NCBI GenBank assembly: GCA_964590945.1
Contig: CAZPXF010000046.1
Location: 1-17,588, forward strand
Direction: 5' to 3'
Length of the DNA stretch: 17,588 nucleotides
Source: CAZPXF01 sp964590945
Lineage (GTDB): Bacteria > Bacillota > Clostridia > Lachnospirales > Lachnospiraceae
In this document: positions 1 to 6,953 of the stretch, piece by piece
Layout: every line of letters starts with the position of its first letter
Numbering within the stretch: the stretch's first letter is position 1
The notes under the pieces: generated by a model
Seen by the model: only the letters and a program-made list of their open reading frames with translations
Told to the model about the DNA's origin: nothing
Databases searched by the model: none
Position numbers and translations under genes: made by a program

Positions 1-211
1 GGAATGTGATGCAAAGGATGTATACAGTGTACTTGAGCAGCTTTTGGACCGGTTGATCGCACGCAGGCCGCTTCGTGAGTATGGAATGAAAGAGGAAGAG
101 ATCGCAAGCTTTGCCAGAAGCGTGGAGCAGTCTCAGCAAAGGCTCCTGAATCAGAGCTATGTAAAGCTGGATGCGGAACAGATGGCTGAAATTTACAGGA
201 AATTGTTCTAA
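1..211 (+). CDS. Iron-containing alcohol dehydrogenase family, C-terminal fragment (4-hydroxybutyrate dehydrogenase-like)
   Basis: An open frame enters from the left edge (first full codon at position 2) and ends at TAA 209-211, giving 69 residues of the C-terminus. The segment PLREYGMKEEEI followed by QQRLLNQSYVKL and ending EIYRKLF matches the helical C-terminal end of group III iron-dependent alcohol dehydrogenases. From memory it most resembles clostridial 4-hydroxybutyrate dehydrogenase, which interconverts succinate semialdehyde and 4-hydroxybutyrate with NAD(H). The nucleotide-binding half and the metal ligands lie outside the window, so substrate assignment rests on the tail alone. 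The gene converges with the aldehyde dehydrogenase on the other strand and is separated from it by a GC-rich terminator. Another iron-ADH subgroup is possible. Confidence 0.6.
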   Translation, partial: ECDAKDVYSVLEQLLDRLIARRPLREYGMKEEEIASFARSVEQSQQRLLNQSYVKLDAEQMAEIYRKLF

Positions 212-269
212 AAGCTGCGGCGATGATTTCAGAGATTTCTGCATACGGAACGGATCTTAAGAAAATATG

Positions 270-315
270 GGCCGGATCGGAATCTGAGTTTTCCGGTCCG
301 GCCTTGCTGCAAGGC
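270..315. terminator. Bidirectional terminator between convergent genes
   Basis: A 13-bp stem (270-282 with 291-303, one G-T pair) with an 8-nt loop lies between two convergent genes. On the minus strand it is followed by ATATTTTCTT, a usable U-rich tail for the aldehyde dehydrogenase operon. For plus-strand transcripts an overlapping smaller hairpin (301-305 with 311-315) runs into TTTTATCTT. The two stems share bases 301-303, so they are alternatives. Confidence 0.75.
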
Positions 316-317
316 TT

Positions 318-1697
318 TTATCTTAAAAAGATATGGATGGCCTTGTCGTAGATATCTTTATACGGCTGATACCGCATCGGCAGATCGAGCCATGTCTTTT
401 TATCTACAATACTCTTGTAATGGGAGAAGGTACGGAAGCCTTCTTTTCCGTGATAGGAACCCATACCGCTCTCACCAAAGCCTCCAAATCCCATCTCGCT
501 TGTTGCAAGATGAATGATCGTATCGTTGATACAGCCGCCTCCGAATCCGCAGCGGGAAGTTACTTTCTTTGCTGCTGCTTTGTCGGACGAGAAGATATAC
601 AGAGCCAGAGGATGCGCCATGGAGTTGATCTTATCGATTGCCTGATCCAGAGATTCGTAAGTCAGCACCGGAAGAACAGGACCGAAGATTTCTTCCTTCA
701 TCACTGCATCGTCAAATGTGACGTCCGTCATGATCGTCGGCTCAATCTGAAGGGCGCTGTCATTTTTATCTCCGCCGTGCACAACTTTATCCTCATCAAT
801 CAGTCGTAAAATACGCTGAAAATGCTTTTCATTGATGATCTTGCCGTAATTTTCATTTTGAAGCGGCTGTTCGCCGAACTGAATCGTGATCTGATGTTTT
901 ATTTCGGAGATCAACTGATCCCGGATGCTCTTATCACAGTAAATATAATCCGGTGCAACGCAGGTCTGGCCGCAGTTCAGATATTTTCCAAATACGATCC
1001 TTCTGGCAGCAAGCCGGATGTCGGCGCTCCGATCCACAAGACAAGGACTTTTGCCGCCGAGTTCCAAAGTGACCGGAGTCAGATACCGGGAAGCGTGCTC
1101 CATGACAACCTTGCCGACAGATTGGCTTCCGGTAAAGAAGATGTAGTCAAAATGCTGGTTCAAAAGGGCGGTATTTTCATTTCGTCCTCCGGTAACGACA
1201 GCAACATATTTTTCAGGGAAACATTCGGTTATGATCTTCCTGATGATCTCGCTGGTTGCCGGGGAATAGGCGCTTGGCTTTAACACAACGGTATTTCCGG
1301 CGGCGATCGCGTCTGCCAGAGGCTCCATAGTCAGGAGGAAAGGGTAGTTCCAGGGACTCATGACCAGAACGACCCCATAAGGCGACGGCTTCTGATAACT
1401 GCGGGAACAGAACTGCGCCAGCGGCGTCCAGACGGTCTTCTCCTTTGAGAACGCGCGGGTGTGCTTCAGCATATAGCCGATTTCGCTGAGTGTAAGTCCG
1501 CATTCACACATATAGCTTTCAAAAGGGCTTTTACCAAGATCCTTTCGGATGGCGCTGCCGATCTGGGATTCATATTTGCGGATGCAGGCCTGCAGCCTTT
1601 TCAGCGCACGGATACGGAAATCAACATCCAGCGTCGCGCCTGTATAAAAAAATTCTCTTTGCTTTTTCACTATTTTCCTGATTTCAGTTTCGTTCAT
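318..1697 (-). CDS. NAD(P)-dependent aldehyde dehydrogenase, class 3-like
   Basis: A 459-residue aldehyde dehydrogenase, the usual length for the short class-3 branch (ALDH3 type), which oxidises aldehydes to carboxylates with NAD(P)+. Visible motifs are SPWNYPF with Asn117, FTGS at 188-191 for the nucleotide loop, LELGGKSP with the general-base Glu212, NCGQTCVAPDY with catalytic Cys246, and EEIFGPVLPV further on. These sit about three residues later than in mammalian ALDH3, so the fold appears complete. There is no signal peptide. The start ATG at 1695-1697 follows a GGAGG ribosome binding site. It is the second gene of a two-gene operon, 37 bp after the iron-ADH gene. The pair could interconvert an alcohol, its aldehyde and the acid; the real substrate cannot be read from sequence. 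Confidence 0.92.
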   Translation of the reverse strand: MNETEIRKIVKKQREFFYTGATLDVDFRIRALKRLQACIRKYESQIGSAIRKDLGKSPFESYMCECGLTLSEIGYMLKHTRAFSKEKTVWTPLAQFCSRSYQKPSPYGVVLVMSPWNYPFLLTMEPLADAIAAGNTVVLKPSAYSPATSEIIRKIITECFPEKYVAVVTGGRNENTALLNQHFDYIFFTGSQSVGKVVMEHASRYLTPVTLELGGKSPCLVDRSADIRLAARRIVFGKYLNCGQTCVAPDYIYCDKSIRDQLISEIKHQITIQFGEQPLQNENYGKIINEKHFQRILRLIDEDKVVHGGDKNDSALQIEPTIMTDVTFDDAVMKEEIFGPVLPVLTYESLDQAIDKINSMAHPLALYIFSSDKAAAKKVTSRCGFGGGCINDTIIHLATSEMGFGGFGESGMGSYHGKEGFRTFSHYKSIVDKKTWLDLPMRYQPYKDIYDKAIHIFLR

Positions 1698-1710
1698 GGT
1701 AACCTCCGGG

Positions 1711-1727
1711 CCGCCGGTATCCGGCGG
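1711..1727. other. Intercistronic hairpin before the aldehyde dehydrogenase RBS
   Basis: A perfect 7-bp GC-only stem (1711-1717 with 1721-1727) and a 3-nt loop lie in the 37-bp gap between the iron-ADH stop codon and the GGAGG site of the aldehyde dehydrogenase. No U-tract follows it on the minus strand, so it is not a terminator. It could act as an mRNA-stability or relative-expression element between the two cistrons; that role is inference. Confidence 0.5.
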
Positions 1728-1734
1728 ATGAATC

Positions 1735-2937
1735 TTATTTCTCCATTAAAGTATAATAGAAACGCTCCAGCTCTTTGGCGTTCATTAAAACAGGGACAGG
1801 ATACAGCGGATTTGCTTCTTTGTCCGCGTAGCGCGCAAGCTTCGGGATATCCTCTTTACGGATCTCAGGTATCGTATCTCCGATATCAAAACGTTGCTTC
1901 ATGCGCTGGATCGCTTCGATGAATTTGCGCGCTGCTTCGTCGGAAGGTGTCTCCTTTTCAGCGATCCCGGCGGCAATTGCAAGCTTGTGGAGTTTCTTAT
2001 ATATGGTTTCTCCGTATGCTTCCAGTACAAATGGCAGAAGGACTGCATTTGCAAGGCCGTGAGGGACATTGTATTCCCCTCCGAGAGAATGGGCGATGGC
2101 ATGGACATAGCCGACATAAGATTGTGTGAAAGCGCATCCGGCGTAATAGGACGCCTTCAACATATTTCTTCGTGCTTCAAGGTTGCTTCCGTCGTTGTAC
2201 GCGTGATCCAGATTTTCAAAAATAAGCTTTACCGCCATCAGCGCTTCCTTACGGGTTGCCACGGTTGTGGAATTACCGATATATGCCTCGACAGCGTGAG
2301 TCAGGGCATCCATTCCGGTCGTGGCCGTGATAAATGGCGGGAGGCTTAACGTGACTTTTGGATCCAGCACCGCGTAGCGCGGGATCAATGGGAAATCATT
2401 GATCGCGTACTTGTGTCTGGTCTCTGAGTCTACGATCACGGCCGCCAGCGTTGTCTCGCTTCCGGTTCCGGCAGTTGTCGGAATTGCGATGAGAAGCGGG
2501 AGGCGCTTGCGAACTTTTAAGATTCCTTTCATCTGCGCCAGTGATTGGTTCGGCTTAGCGACGCGCGCCCCGGCAGCCTTTGCACAGTCCATGCTGGAAC
2601 CGCCTCCGAAGCCGATGATTGCGTTGCAGCGGCACCTGCGATAAATGTCCAGGGCTTCTGCGACATTGTCGGTTGTTGGGTTGGCAACAACCTTGTCATA
2701 TACAAAATAATCAATTCCTTCTTTCTCCAGCGCATTTTCCAGGCGGACAGTAAGTCCGAGCCGCATAATGCCCGGGTCTGTAATGATCAGAACGCTGGTC
2801 TTCTTCTTTTTGCGGAGCAGCGCCGGGATATCCGTGACGCTTCGCAAGGTTTTGGGCGTCCGGTAAGGCAGGAACGGGAGCGCAAGTTTAAATACCGTCT
2901 GAAAAGTACGGCAGTAAAGTTTCTTTATTTTATACAT
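1735..2937 (-). CDS. Iron-containing alcohol dehydrogenase
   Basis: A 400-residue group III alcohol dehydrogenase; these NAD(P)-dependent, usually Fe2+-requiring enzymes reduce aldehydes to alcohols in fermenting anaerobes. The N-terminal dinucleotide domain shows FGGGSSMDCAKA (110-121) and PTTAGTGSE (153-161). The metal-binding domain carries GMDALTHAVEAY with Asp210 and His214, then His279 and His293 (NVPHG), with the spacings seen in FucO (D196, H200, H263, H277); His283 is the conserved extra histidine. The first 30 residues are a basic, hydrophobic lead slightly longer than in FucO, without a clear cleavage site. The ATG at 2937 is preceded by GGAGG about 10 nt upstream. It is first gene of an operon with the aldehyde dehydrogenase, under the promoter at 2978-3006. 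Substrate unknown. Confidence 0.92.
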   Translation of the reverse strand: MYKIKKLYCRTFQTVFKLALPFLPYRTPKTLRSVTDIPALLRKKKKTSVLIITDPGIMRLGLTVRLENALEKEGIDYFVYDKVVANPTTDNVAEALDIYRRCRCNAIIGFGGGSSMDCAKAAGARVAKPNQSLAQMKGILKVRKRLPLLIAIPTTAGTGSETTLAAVIVDSETRHKYAINDFPLIPRYAVLDPKVTLSLPPFITATTGMDALTHAVEAYIGNSTTVATRKEALMAVKLIFENLDHAYNDGSNLEARRNMLKASYYAGCAFTQSYVGYVHAIAHSLGGEYNVPHGLANAVLLPFVLEAYGETIYKKLHKLAIAAGIAEKETPSDEAARKFIEAIQRMKQRFDIGDTIPEIRKEDIPKLARYADKEANPLYPVPVLMNAKELERFYYTLMEK

Positions 2938-2977
2938 AAATAAGTATCCTCCAAAGATTTGAAATTCAAACAGTTAG

Positions 2978-3006
2978 AATATAGCAACATTGGATGAATT
3001 TGTCAA
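2978..3006 (-). promoter_or_regulatory. Sigma-A promoter of the ADH-ALDH operon
   Basis: Read on the minus strand, a perfect TTGACA (3001-3006) is followed after 17 bp by TATATT (2978-2983), five of six matches to the -10 consensus. Transcription would start near 2971, leaving a leader of about 33 nt before the ATG, too short for a riboswitch. No convincing Rex or cre operator is visible nearby. Confidence 0.8.
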
Positions 3007-3107
3007 TGGAGAGAATGTGGAAATCGTGTGAATAAAAAAAGCTGGCATTATCATGAAAACCATGTTAAAATAATTCGCGTAAAATGCAGAAAGGCGGTTT
3101 TATATTC

Positions 3108-3359
3108 ATGAAAGCAAGCTACAGGTATTTTAAGAATGAAGCGTGTCGTTATTACCCGTGCCACAAGGGCATGAAGGGAGATGACTTTAATTGCCTGTTC
3201 TGCTACTGCCCCCTGAACCGGTATGAAGATTGTCCGGGGAATCCTCAATATATCATTTCCCGGTCAGGGAAAAGGATCAAGAATTGCGCGGACTGCACGT
3301 TCCCTCATGAGCCGGAGAATTATGAAAAGATCATGAAATTTCTTGCCGACAGGATGTGA
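3108..3359 (+). CDS. Cysteine-rich small domain protein (probable zinc binding)
   Basis: An 83-residue protein of the cysteine-rich small domain family (PF04071/COG2158 type, recognised from the YRYFKNEAC start and the NCLFCYCPL core). Eight cysteines (13, 18, 29, 32, 34, 42, 60, 63) with His19 and His67 are arranged to bind one or two metal ions, probably zinc. The cellular function of the family is not established. I prefer the ATG at 3108, beginning MKASYRYF as I recall for homologues and preceded by AAAGGCGG about 10 nt upstream. The in-frame ATG at 3084 has no ribosome binding site and would add only eight residues. The gene is divergent from the ADH operon and followed by a T-run without a clear hairpin. 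Confidence 0.85.
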   Translation: MKASYRYFKNEACRYYPCHKGMKGDDFNCLFCYCPLNRYEDCPGNPQYIISRSGKRIKNCADCTFPHEPENYEKIMKFLADRM

Positions 3360-3385
3360 TTTTTTTAAATCTGTGAAATTCTGTA

Positions 3386-3414
3386 TTTAAAAAACATATT
3401 ACATAGTGTAAAAT
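3386..3414 (+). promoter_or_regulatory. Candidate promoter of the FGGY kinase
   Basis: TTTAAA (3386-3391, four of six matches) is separated by 17 bp from TAAAAT (3409-3414, five of six). Start would fall near 3421, with a short leader into AGGAGG at 3442-3447. The region is AT-rich throughout, so chance matches are a real concern. Confidence 0.5.
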
Positions 3415-3455
3415 AAGAATAGTATTTATTTTCATAAGCATAGGAGGTTTTTACA

Positions 3456-5048
3456 ATGGGAGTTAGCGCAAAAGAATTGATATCGAGCGGGAAATCGGTA
3501 TTAGGACTTGAATTTGGTTCGACACGTATCAAGGCCGTGATTATTGATGAGAAAGGGACGCCGATTGCAACCGGAGGCCATAACTGGGAGAATAAGCTGG
3601 TAAATAATATCTGGACATATGATATGGAAGATATCTGGAATGGCATGAAGGGCTGCTACAGCGACCTTAAGAAAAATGTTAAGGAGCAATATGGCGTCAC
3701 ACTTACAGGCTTTGCTGCGATCGGCGTCAGCGGCATGATGCACGGGTATCTTCCATTTGATGAGAACGACGAGCTTCTTGTTCCGTTCCGTACCTGGCGT
3801 AATACGATGACTAAGGACGCAACAGAGATCCTGATTGACAGGTTTAACTATAATATCCCGCAGAGATGGAGTATCGCACATCTGTATCAGGCTATCTTAA
3901 ACGGAGAAGAGCATGTAAAGGACATCCGGTATTTCTGTACTTTGGCTGCGTTTATCCACTGGCAGCTGACAGGGGAAAAGGTTATTGGTATCGGCGAAGG
4001 ATCCGGCATGTTCCCGATTGACATTGCTACAAAAGACTGGAACGCCGGAATGGTAGAGCAGTTTGACGATCTGGTAGCGGATAAGCATTACCCGTGGAAG
4101 CTGATCGATATTCTTCCGAAGGTTTTGGTTGCAGGAGAGGATGCGGGATGCCTTACAGAGAAGGGCGCGCTTCTTCTTGATCCGGAGGGGGATCTGAAGG
4201 CGGGTATCCCTATGTGCGCGCCGGAGGGCGACGCCGGAACAGGTATGGCTGCTACAAACAGCGTGACGGTACGTACAGGTAATGTTTCCGCCGGTACGTC
4301 CGTATTTCTGATGGCGGTTCTTGAAAAAGAGCTTTCCAGGGTGTATAAAGAGATCGACATGGTTACGACTCCGGCAGGGGATGCGGTTGCTATGGTACAC
4401 TGCAACAACTGTACTTCCGACCTGAATGCATGGGTCAATATTTTCAAAGAGTTTATGGAGCTGTTCGGAATGCCGGTTGACATGGACGAGCTGTTCGGCA
4501 AGCTTTATAATCACGCTCTGACAGGAGACGATGACTGCGGCGGGCTCTTGGCATACAATTATTTTTCCGGTGAACATATCACAAAGCTTCAGGAAGGACG
4601 TCCGATGTTTGTCCGTAAGCCGGATGACAGATTCACGCTTGCCAACTTTATGAGAGTGCATCTTTATACTTCTCTTGGGGCGATCGCAACAGGAATGAAG
4701 ATCCTGAACGCCGAGAATGTGCAGCTCGACAATATGTATGGGCATGGAGGTCTTTTCAAGACAAAGGGCGTTGGACAGAGAGTGCTTGCGGCAGCGATCA
4801 ATGTTCCGGTTTCCGTAATGGAGACCGCCGGGGAGGGCGGCCCATGGGGTATGGCGCTTCTTGCTTCCTACATGGTACATGCGGATGAGGGTGAGACGCT
4901 TTCCGATTACCTGGCAAATAAGATCTATGGGGATAACAAGGGCAATCAGATGGCTCCGATCGAGGCTGATGTGGAAGGGTACAAGGTATTTCTTGAACGC
5001 TACACGGAAGGACTTGCGATCGAACAGGCAGCAGTAGATCATTTATAA
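3456..5048 (+). CDS. FGGY-family carbohydrate kinase
   Basis: A 530-residue sugar kinase of the FGGY family (actin-like fold, ATP-dependent phosphorylation of a pentose, hexose or polyol). The N-terminal half has the phosphate-binding strand LGLEFGSTRIKAV (16-28), GVSGMMHG (90-97) and a RTWRNTMT segment (112-119) where xylulokinase and ribulokinase contact sugar. APEGDAGTGM (255-264) supplies the likely catalytic Asp259, GNVSAGTS (275-282) belongs to the second phosphate loop, and GEGGPWGMALLASY near the C-terminus is the adenosine-site segment. The first strand has Glu19 where most FGGY kinases have Asp. The start follows AGGAGG at 8 nt. The gene stands alone between a probable promoter and tandem hairpins, with no transporter or isomerase beside it, so the substrate remains unassigned. 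Confidence 0.88.
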   Translation: MGVSAKELISSGKSVLGLEFGSTRIKAVIIDEKGTPIATGGHNWENKLVNNIWTYDMEDIWNGMKGCYSDLKKNVKEQYGVTLTGFAAIGVSGMMHGYLPFDENDELLVPFRTWRNTMTKDATEILIDRFNYNIPQRWSIAHLYQAILNGEEHVKDIRYFCTLAAFIHWQLTGEKVIGIGEGSGMFPIDIATKDWNAGMVEQFDDLVADKHYPWKLIDILPKVLVAGEDAGCLTEKGALLLDPEGDLKAGIPMCAPEGDAGTGMAATNSVTVRTGNVSAGTSVFLMAVLEKELSRVYKEIDMVTTPAGDAVAMVHCNNCTSDLNAWVNIFKEFMELFGMPVDMDELFGKLYNHALTGDDDCGGLLAYNYFSGEHITKLQEGRPMFVRKPDDRFTLANFMRVHLYTSLGAIATGMKILNAENVQLDNMYGHGGLFKTKGVGQRVLAAAINVPVSVMETAGEGGPWGMALLASYMVHADEGETLSDYLANKIYGDNKGNQMAPIEADVEGYKVFLERYTEGLAIEQAAVDHL

Positions 5049-5065
5049 AACAGCAATTACATAAG

Positions 5066-5120
5066 ACGGGCGGATTTTGCGGGGGAGGTTTCGGCGTCCC
5101 GCCGCCCGTTTTTATTTTTA
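5066..5120 (+). terminator. Intrinsic terminator of the FGGY kinase gene
   Basis: An 8-bp GC-rich stem (5066-5073 with 5102-5109), with an inner 4-bp CGGG/CCCG continuation, is followed at once by TTTTTATTTTT. It lies 18 bp after the kinase stop codon. Confidence 0.8.
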
Positions 5121-5131
5121 CAGAAGAAAAG

Positions 5132-5175
5132 AGGGCATCCCTCAGGCTGATCGCCTTTGGGACACCCTTTTTATT
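5132..5175 (+). terminator. Second hairpin with T-tract, upstream of DUF554 gene
   Basis: Bases 5132-5141 pair with 5159-5168 except for a two-base internal mismatch. An inner AGGC/GCCT stem closes a TGATC loop, and TTTTTATT follows. It ends about 25 nt before the start codon of the next gene, overlapping its leader. It is either a back-up terminator for the kinase transcript or an attenuator for the DUF554 gene; sequence alone does not decide. Confidence 0.6.
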
Positions 5176-5200
5176 GGCATGTATGCAGAGGAGGGGTAAA

Positions 5201-5932
5201 ATGCCGATAGGAGTCATTTTAAACGTACTTTCCGTTGTCCTTGGCGGAGTGATCGGAGCGCTGGTGGGACATAAGCTTTCCGGCGGCTTTAAAGAGAATC
5301 TGAATATGATTTTCGGAGCCTGTTCGATGGGAATGGGAATCAGTACGATCGTACTGATGGAAAATATGCCGGCTGTTATTTTTTCTGTTATTCTGGGAAC
5401 TGCTTTGGGACTTGCCGTTCATCTGGGAGACCGGATCCATGCGGCGGCTGTGGGAATGCAGCGTATCATCAGTAAGTTTATTAAGAATACGAACAACGAA
5501 GTATCGGAGGAGGAATTTACGGCAACGCTTGTCACGGTGATCGTACTTTTTTGCGCCAGCGGAACAGGAATTTACGGGTCGATCATTTCCGGGTTAAGCG
5601 GCGACCACAGTATTCTGATCGCTAAGTCAATCCTGGATATTTTCACGGCGCTGATCTTTGCATGTACGCTTGGAATGGTGGTATCCCTGATCGCAATCCC
5701 TCAGTTTGTGGTCTTTATGATACTGTTTCTGTGCGCCGGAGTTATCTATCCGTTGACAACGCCGACCATGATCAATGATTTCAAGGCATGCGGAGGATTT
5801 ATCATGCTTGCGACAGGCTTTCGTATCATAAAAGTAAAGATGTTTCCGACGGCAGATATGATCCCCGCCATGATCATCGTGATGCCGTTCAGCTGGGCGT
5901 GGGCGACATATATTTTACCGCTGGTAAGCTAG
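5201..5932 (+). CDS. DUF554 family integral membrane protein
   Basis: A 243-residue, very hydrophobic protein of the DUF554 family (B. subtilis YdfK / E. coli YqgA type), function unknown. It opens MPIGVILNVLSVVLGGVIG, the family's characteristic first membrane helix with glycine spacing, and I count about seven membrane segments. The central hydrophilic loop (roughly residues 87-105) is the longest. The chosen ATG at 5201 follows AGAGGAGGGG by a few nt. A longer in-frame version from 5174 would begin inside the preceding hairpin's T-tract and add nine unlikely polar residues. It is followed after 59 bp by the NYN gene with no terminator between, so the two may be cotranscribed. Confidence 0.88.
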   Translation: MPIGVILNVLSVVLGGVIGALVGHKLSGGFKENLNMIFGACSMGMGISTIVLMENMPAVIFSVILGTALGLAVHLGDRIHAAAVGMQRIISKFIKNTNNEVSEEEFTATLVTVIVLFCASGTGIYGSIISGLSGDHSILIAKSILDIFTALIFACTLGMVVSLIAIPQFVVFMILFLCAGVIYPLTTPTMINDFKACGGFIMLATGFRIIKVKMFPTADMIPAMIIVMPFSWAWATYILPLVS

Positions 5933-5952
5933 TACAACAAATATGAATTTTT

Positions 5953-5971
5953 CCGGATACATGATATCCGG
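5953..5971. other. Small hairpin before the NYN gene RBS
   Basis: A perfect 7-bp stem (5953-5959 with 5965-5971) with a CATGA loop lies just upstream of the AAGGAG ribosome binding site of the NYN gene. No T-tract follows on either strand, so termination is unlikely; it may influence translation or processing of a DUF554-NYN transcript. Confidence 0.4.
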
Positions 5972-5991
5972 GGAATGAAGGAGAAAGATTT

Positions 5992-6933
5992 ATGGAAGAG
6001 AAAATGCAGTTTGCGATCCTGATCGATGCGGATAATATCAGTTCCAGATATGTTTCTACGATCTTTGACGAATTGGACAAATATGGATTTGCCTCCTGCA
6101 GACGTATTTACGGTAACTGGTCGAAGGGAAATGGCTGGAGCGAGGAGGCGCTCCTGGAGTATTCTATTATTCCGGTGCAGCAATTTGCTTATACGTCCGG
6201 TAAGAATGCGACAGATATGGCGATGGTCATTGATGCGATGGATATCTTATACCGTGATAAGGTGGATGGATTCTGCCTTGTGACAAGCGACAGCGACTTC
6301 ACCCGTCTTGCGATGCGTCTCCGGGAGGAGAAAAAATATGTGCTCGGTATGGGAGAGTCGAAGACTCCGCTTGCACTGACGAGAGCCTGCAACAAGTTTA
6401 TTCACCTGAATCTGATCGTTGAGCAGAATAAGGAAAATACGGGGCAGAGCCGTATGCAGAATGCGCAGACGGACGATGAGAATGTTACAAGTATCCGCGA
6501 CATTGAGGCGGCGATCCTGATGATGATCAACGATAATGACAATAAGCCGGTAGAGCTTGGCGAGGTCGGAAGCCGCCTGTGTGAGAAGTATTCGGATTTC
6601 GATGTCAGAAACTATGGATATAGTAAGCTCAGTGTATTTATCCGTGCGGAGATGCCGAGCATGTCGCTTCACAAAGATGATTCCAGCTATTATGTCCGGA
6701 AAAAGACAACGCTTTCCCGCAGCGTGATCGAGCGTGAGATCATGGAGATGATCGAAAAGAACGGCGGATATGTGGAAAATCTTTCCAATATTAACGATGA
6801 ATTGAAAAATCTCCACAGCGACCTGAACCTGAAGGATTATGGATACAGCAGGATATCCAGCTTTTTGCGGAGTATGAAGGGCGTGATCGTTACGGCAAAT
6901 CACGTGGAAGTAAAAGACCGGGGAGAGGATTGA
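5992..6933 (+). CDS. NYN-domain ribonuclease-like protein with two C-terminal OST-HTH/LOTUS domains
   Basis: A 313-residue protein. Residues 5-140 form a NYN (PIN-like) nuclease domain of the LabA/MARF1 group: IDADN with Asp12/Asp14, TSGKNATDMAMVIDAMD with Asp75 and Asp81/84, and TSDSDF with Asp100/Asp102 give the acidic metal site. After a polar linker (about 143-163) come two LOTUS (OST-HTH) modules near 166-236 and 242-306. Each ends with the same signature, NYGYSKLSVFIR (207-218) and DYGYSRISSFLR (282-293), exactly 75 residues apart, pointing to an internal duplication. LOTUS domains bind RNA, including G-quadruplexes, so RNA recognition plus cleavage is the natural reading; target RNA unknown. 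RBS AAGGAG 8 nt before ATG. It is followed by the CoA-transferase after 20 bp. Confidence 0.9.
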   Translation: MEEKMQFAILIDADNISSRYVSTIFDELDKYGFASCRRIYGNWSKGNGWSEEALLEYSIIPVQQFAYTSGKNATDMAMVIDAMDILYRDKVDGFCLVTSDSDFTRLAMRLREEKKYVLGMGESKTPLALTRACNKFIHLNLIVEQNKENTGQSRMQNAQTDDENVTSIRDIEAAILMMINDNDNKPVELGEVGSRLCEKYSDFDVRNYGYSKLSVFIRAEMPSMSLHKDDSSYYVRKKTTLSRSVIEREIMEMIEKNGGYVENLSNINDELKNLHSDLNLKDYGYSRISSFLRSMKGVIVTANHVEVKDRGED

Positions 6934-6953
6934 GACAGAAGAGGTGATGCATT

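Noticed and set aside
3084..3107. Upstream ATG for the cysteine-rich protein
   Set aside because: No ribosome binding site before it, and the extra residues are not family-like; the AAAGGCGG site points to 3108.
3897..5042. 381-codon open frame on the minus strand inside the FGGY kinase gene
   Set aside because: Fully antisense to a gene with clear kinase motifs; its composition (many Arg, His, Cys, Ile) is typical of a reverse-frame artefact, and it has no ribosome site.
5953..5971. Hairpin before the NYN gene as a terminator of the DUF554 gene
   Set aside because: No T-tract on either strand; GGGGAATG follows it, so the transcript probably continues.
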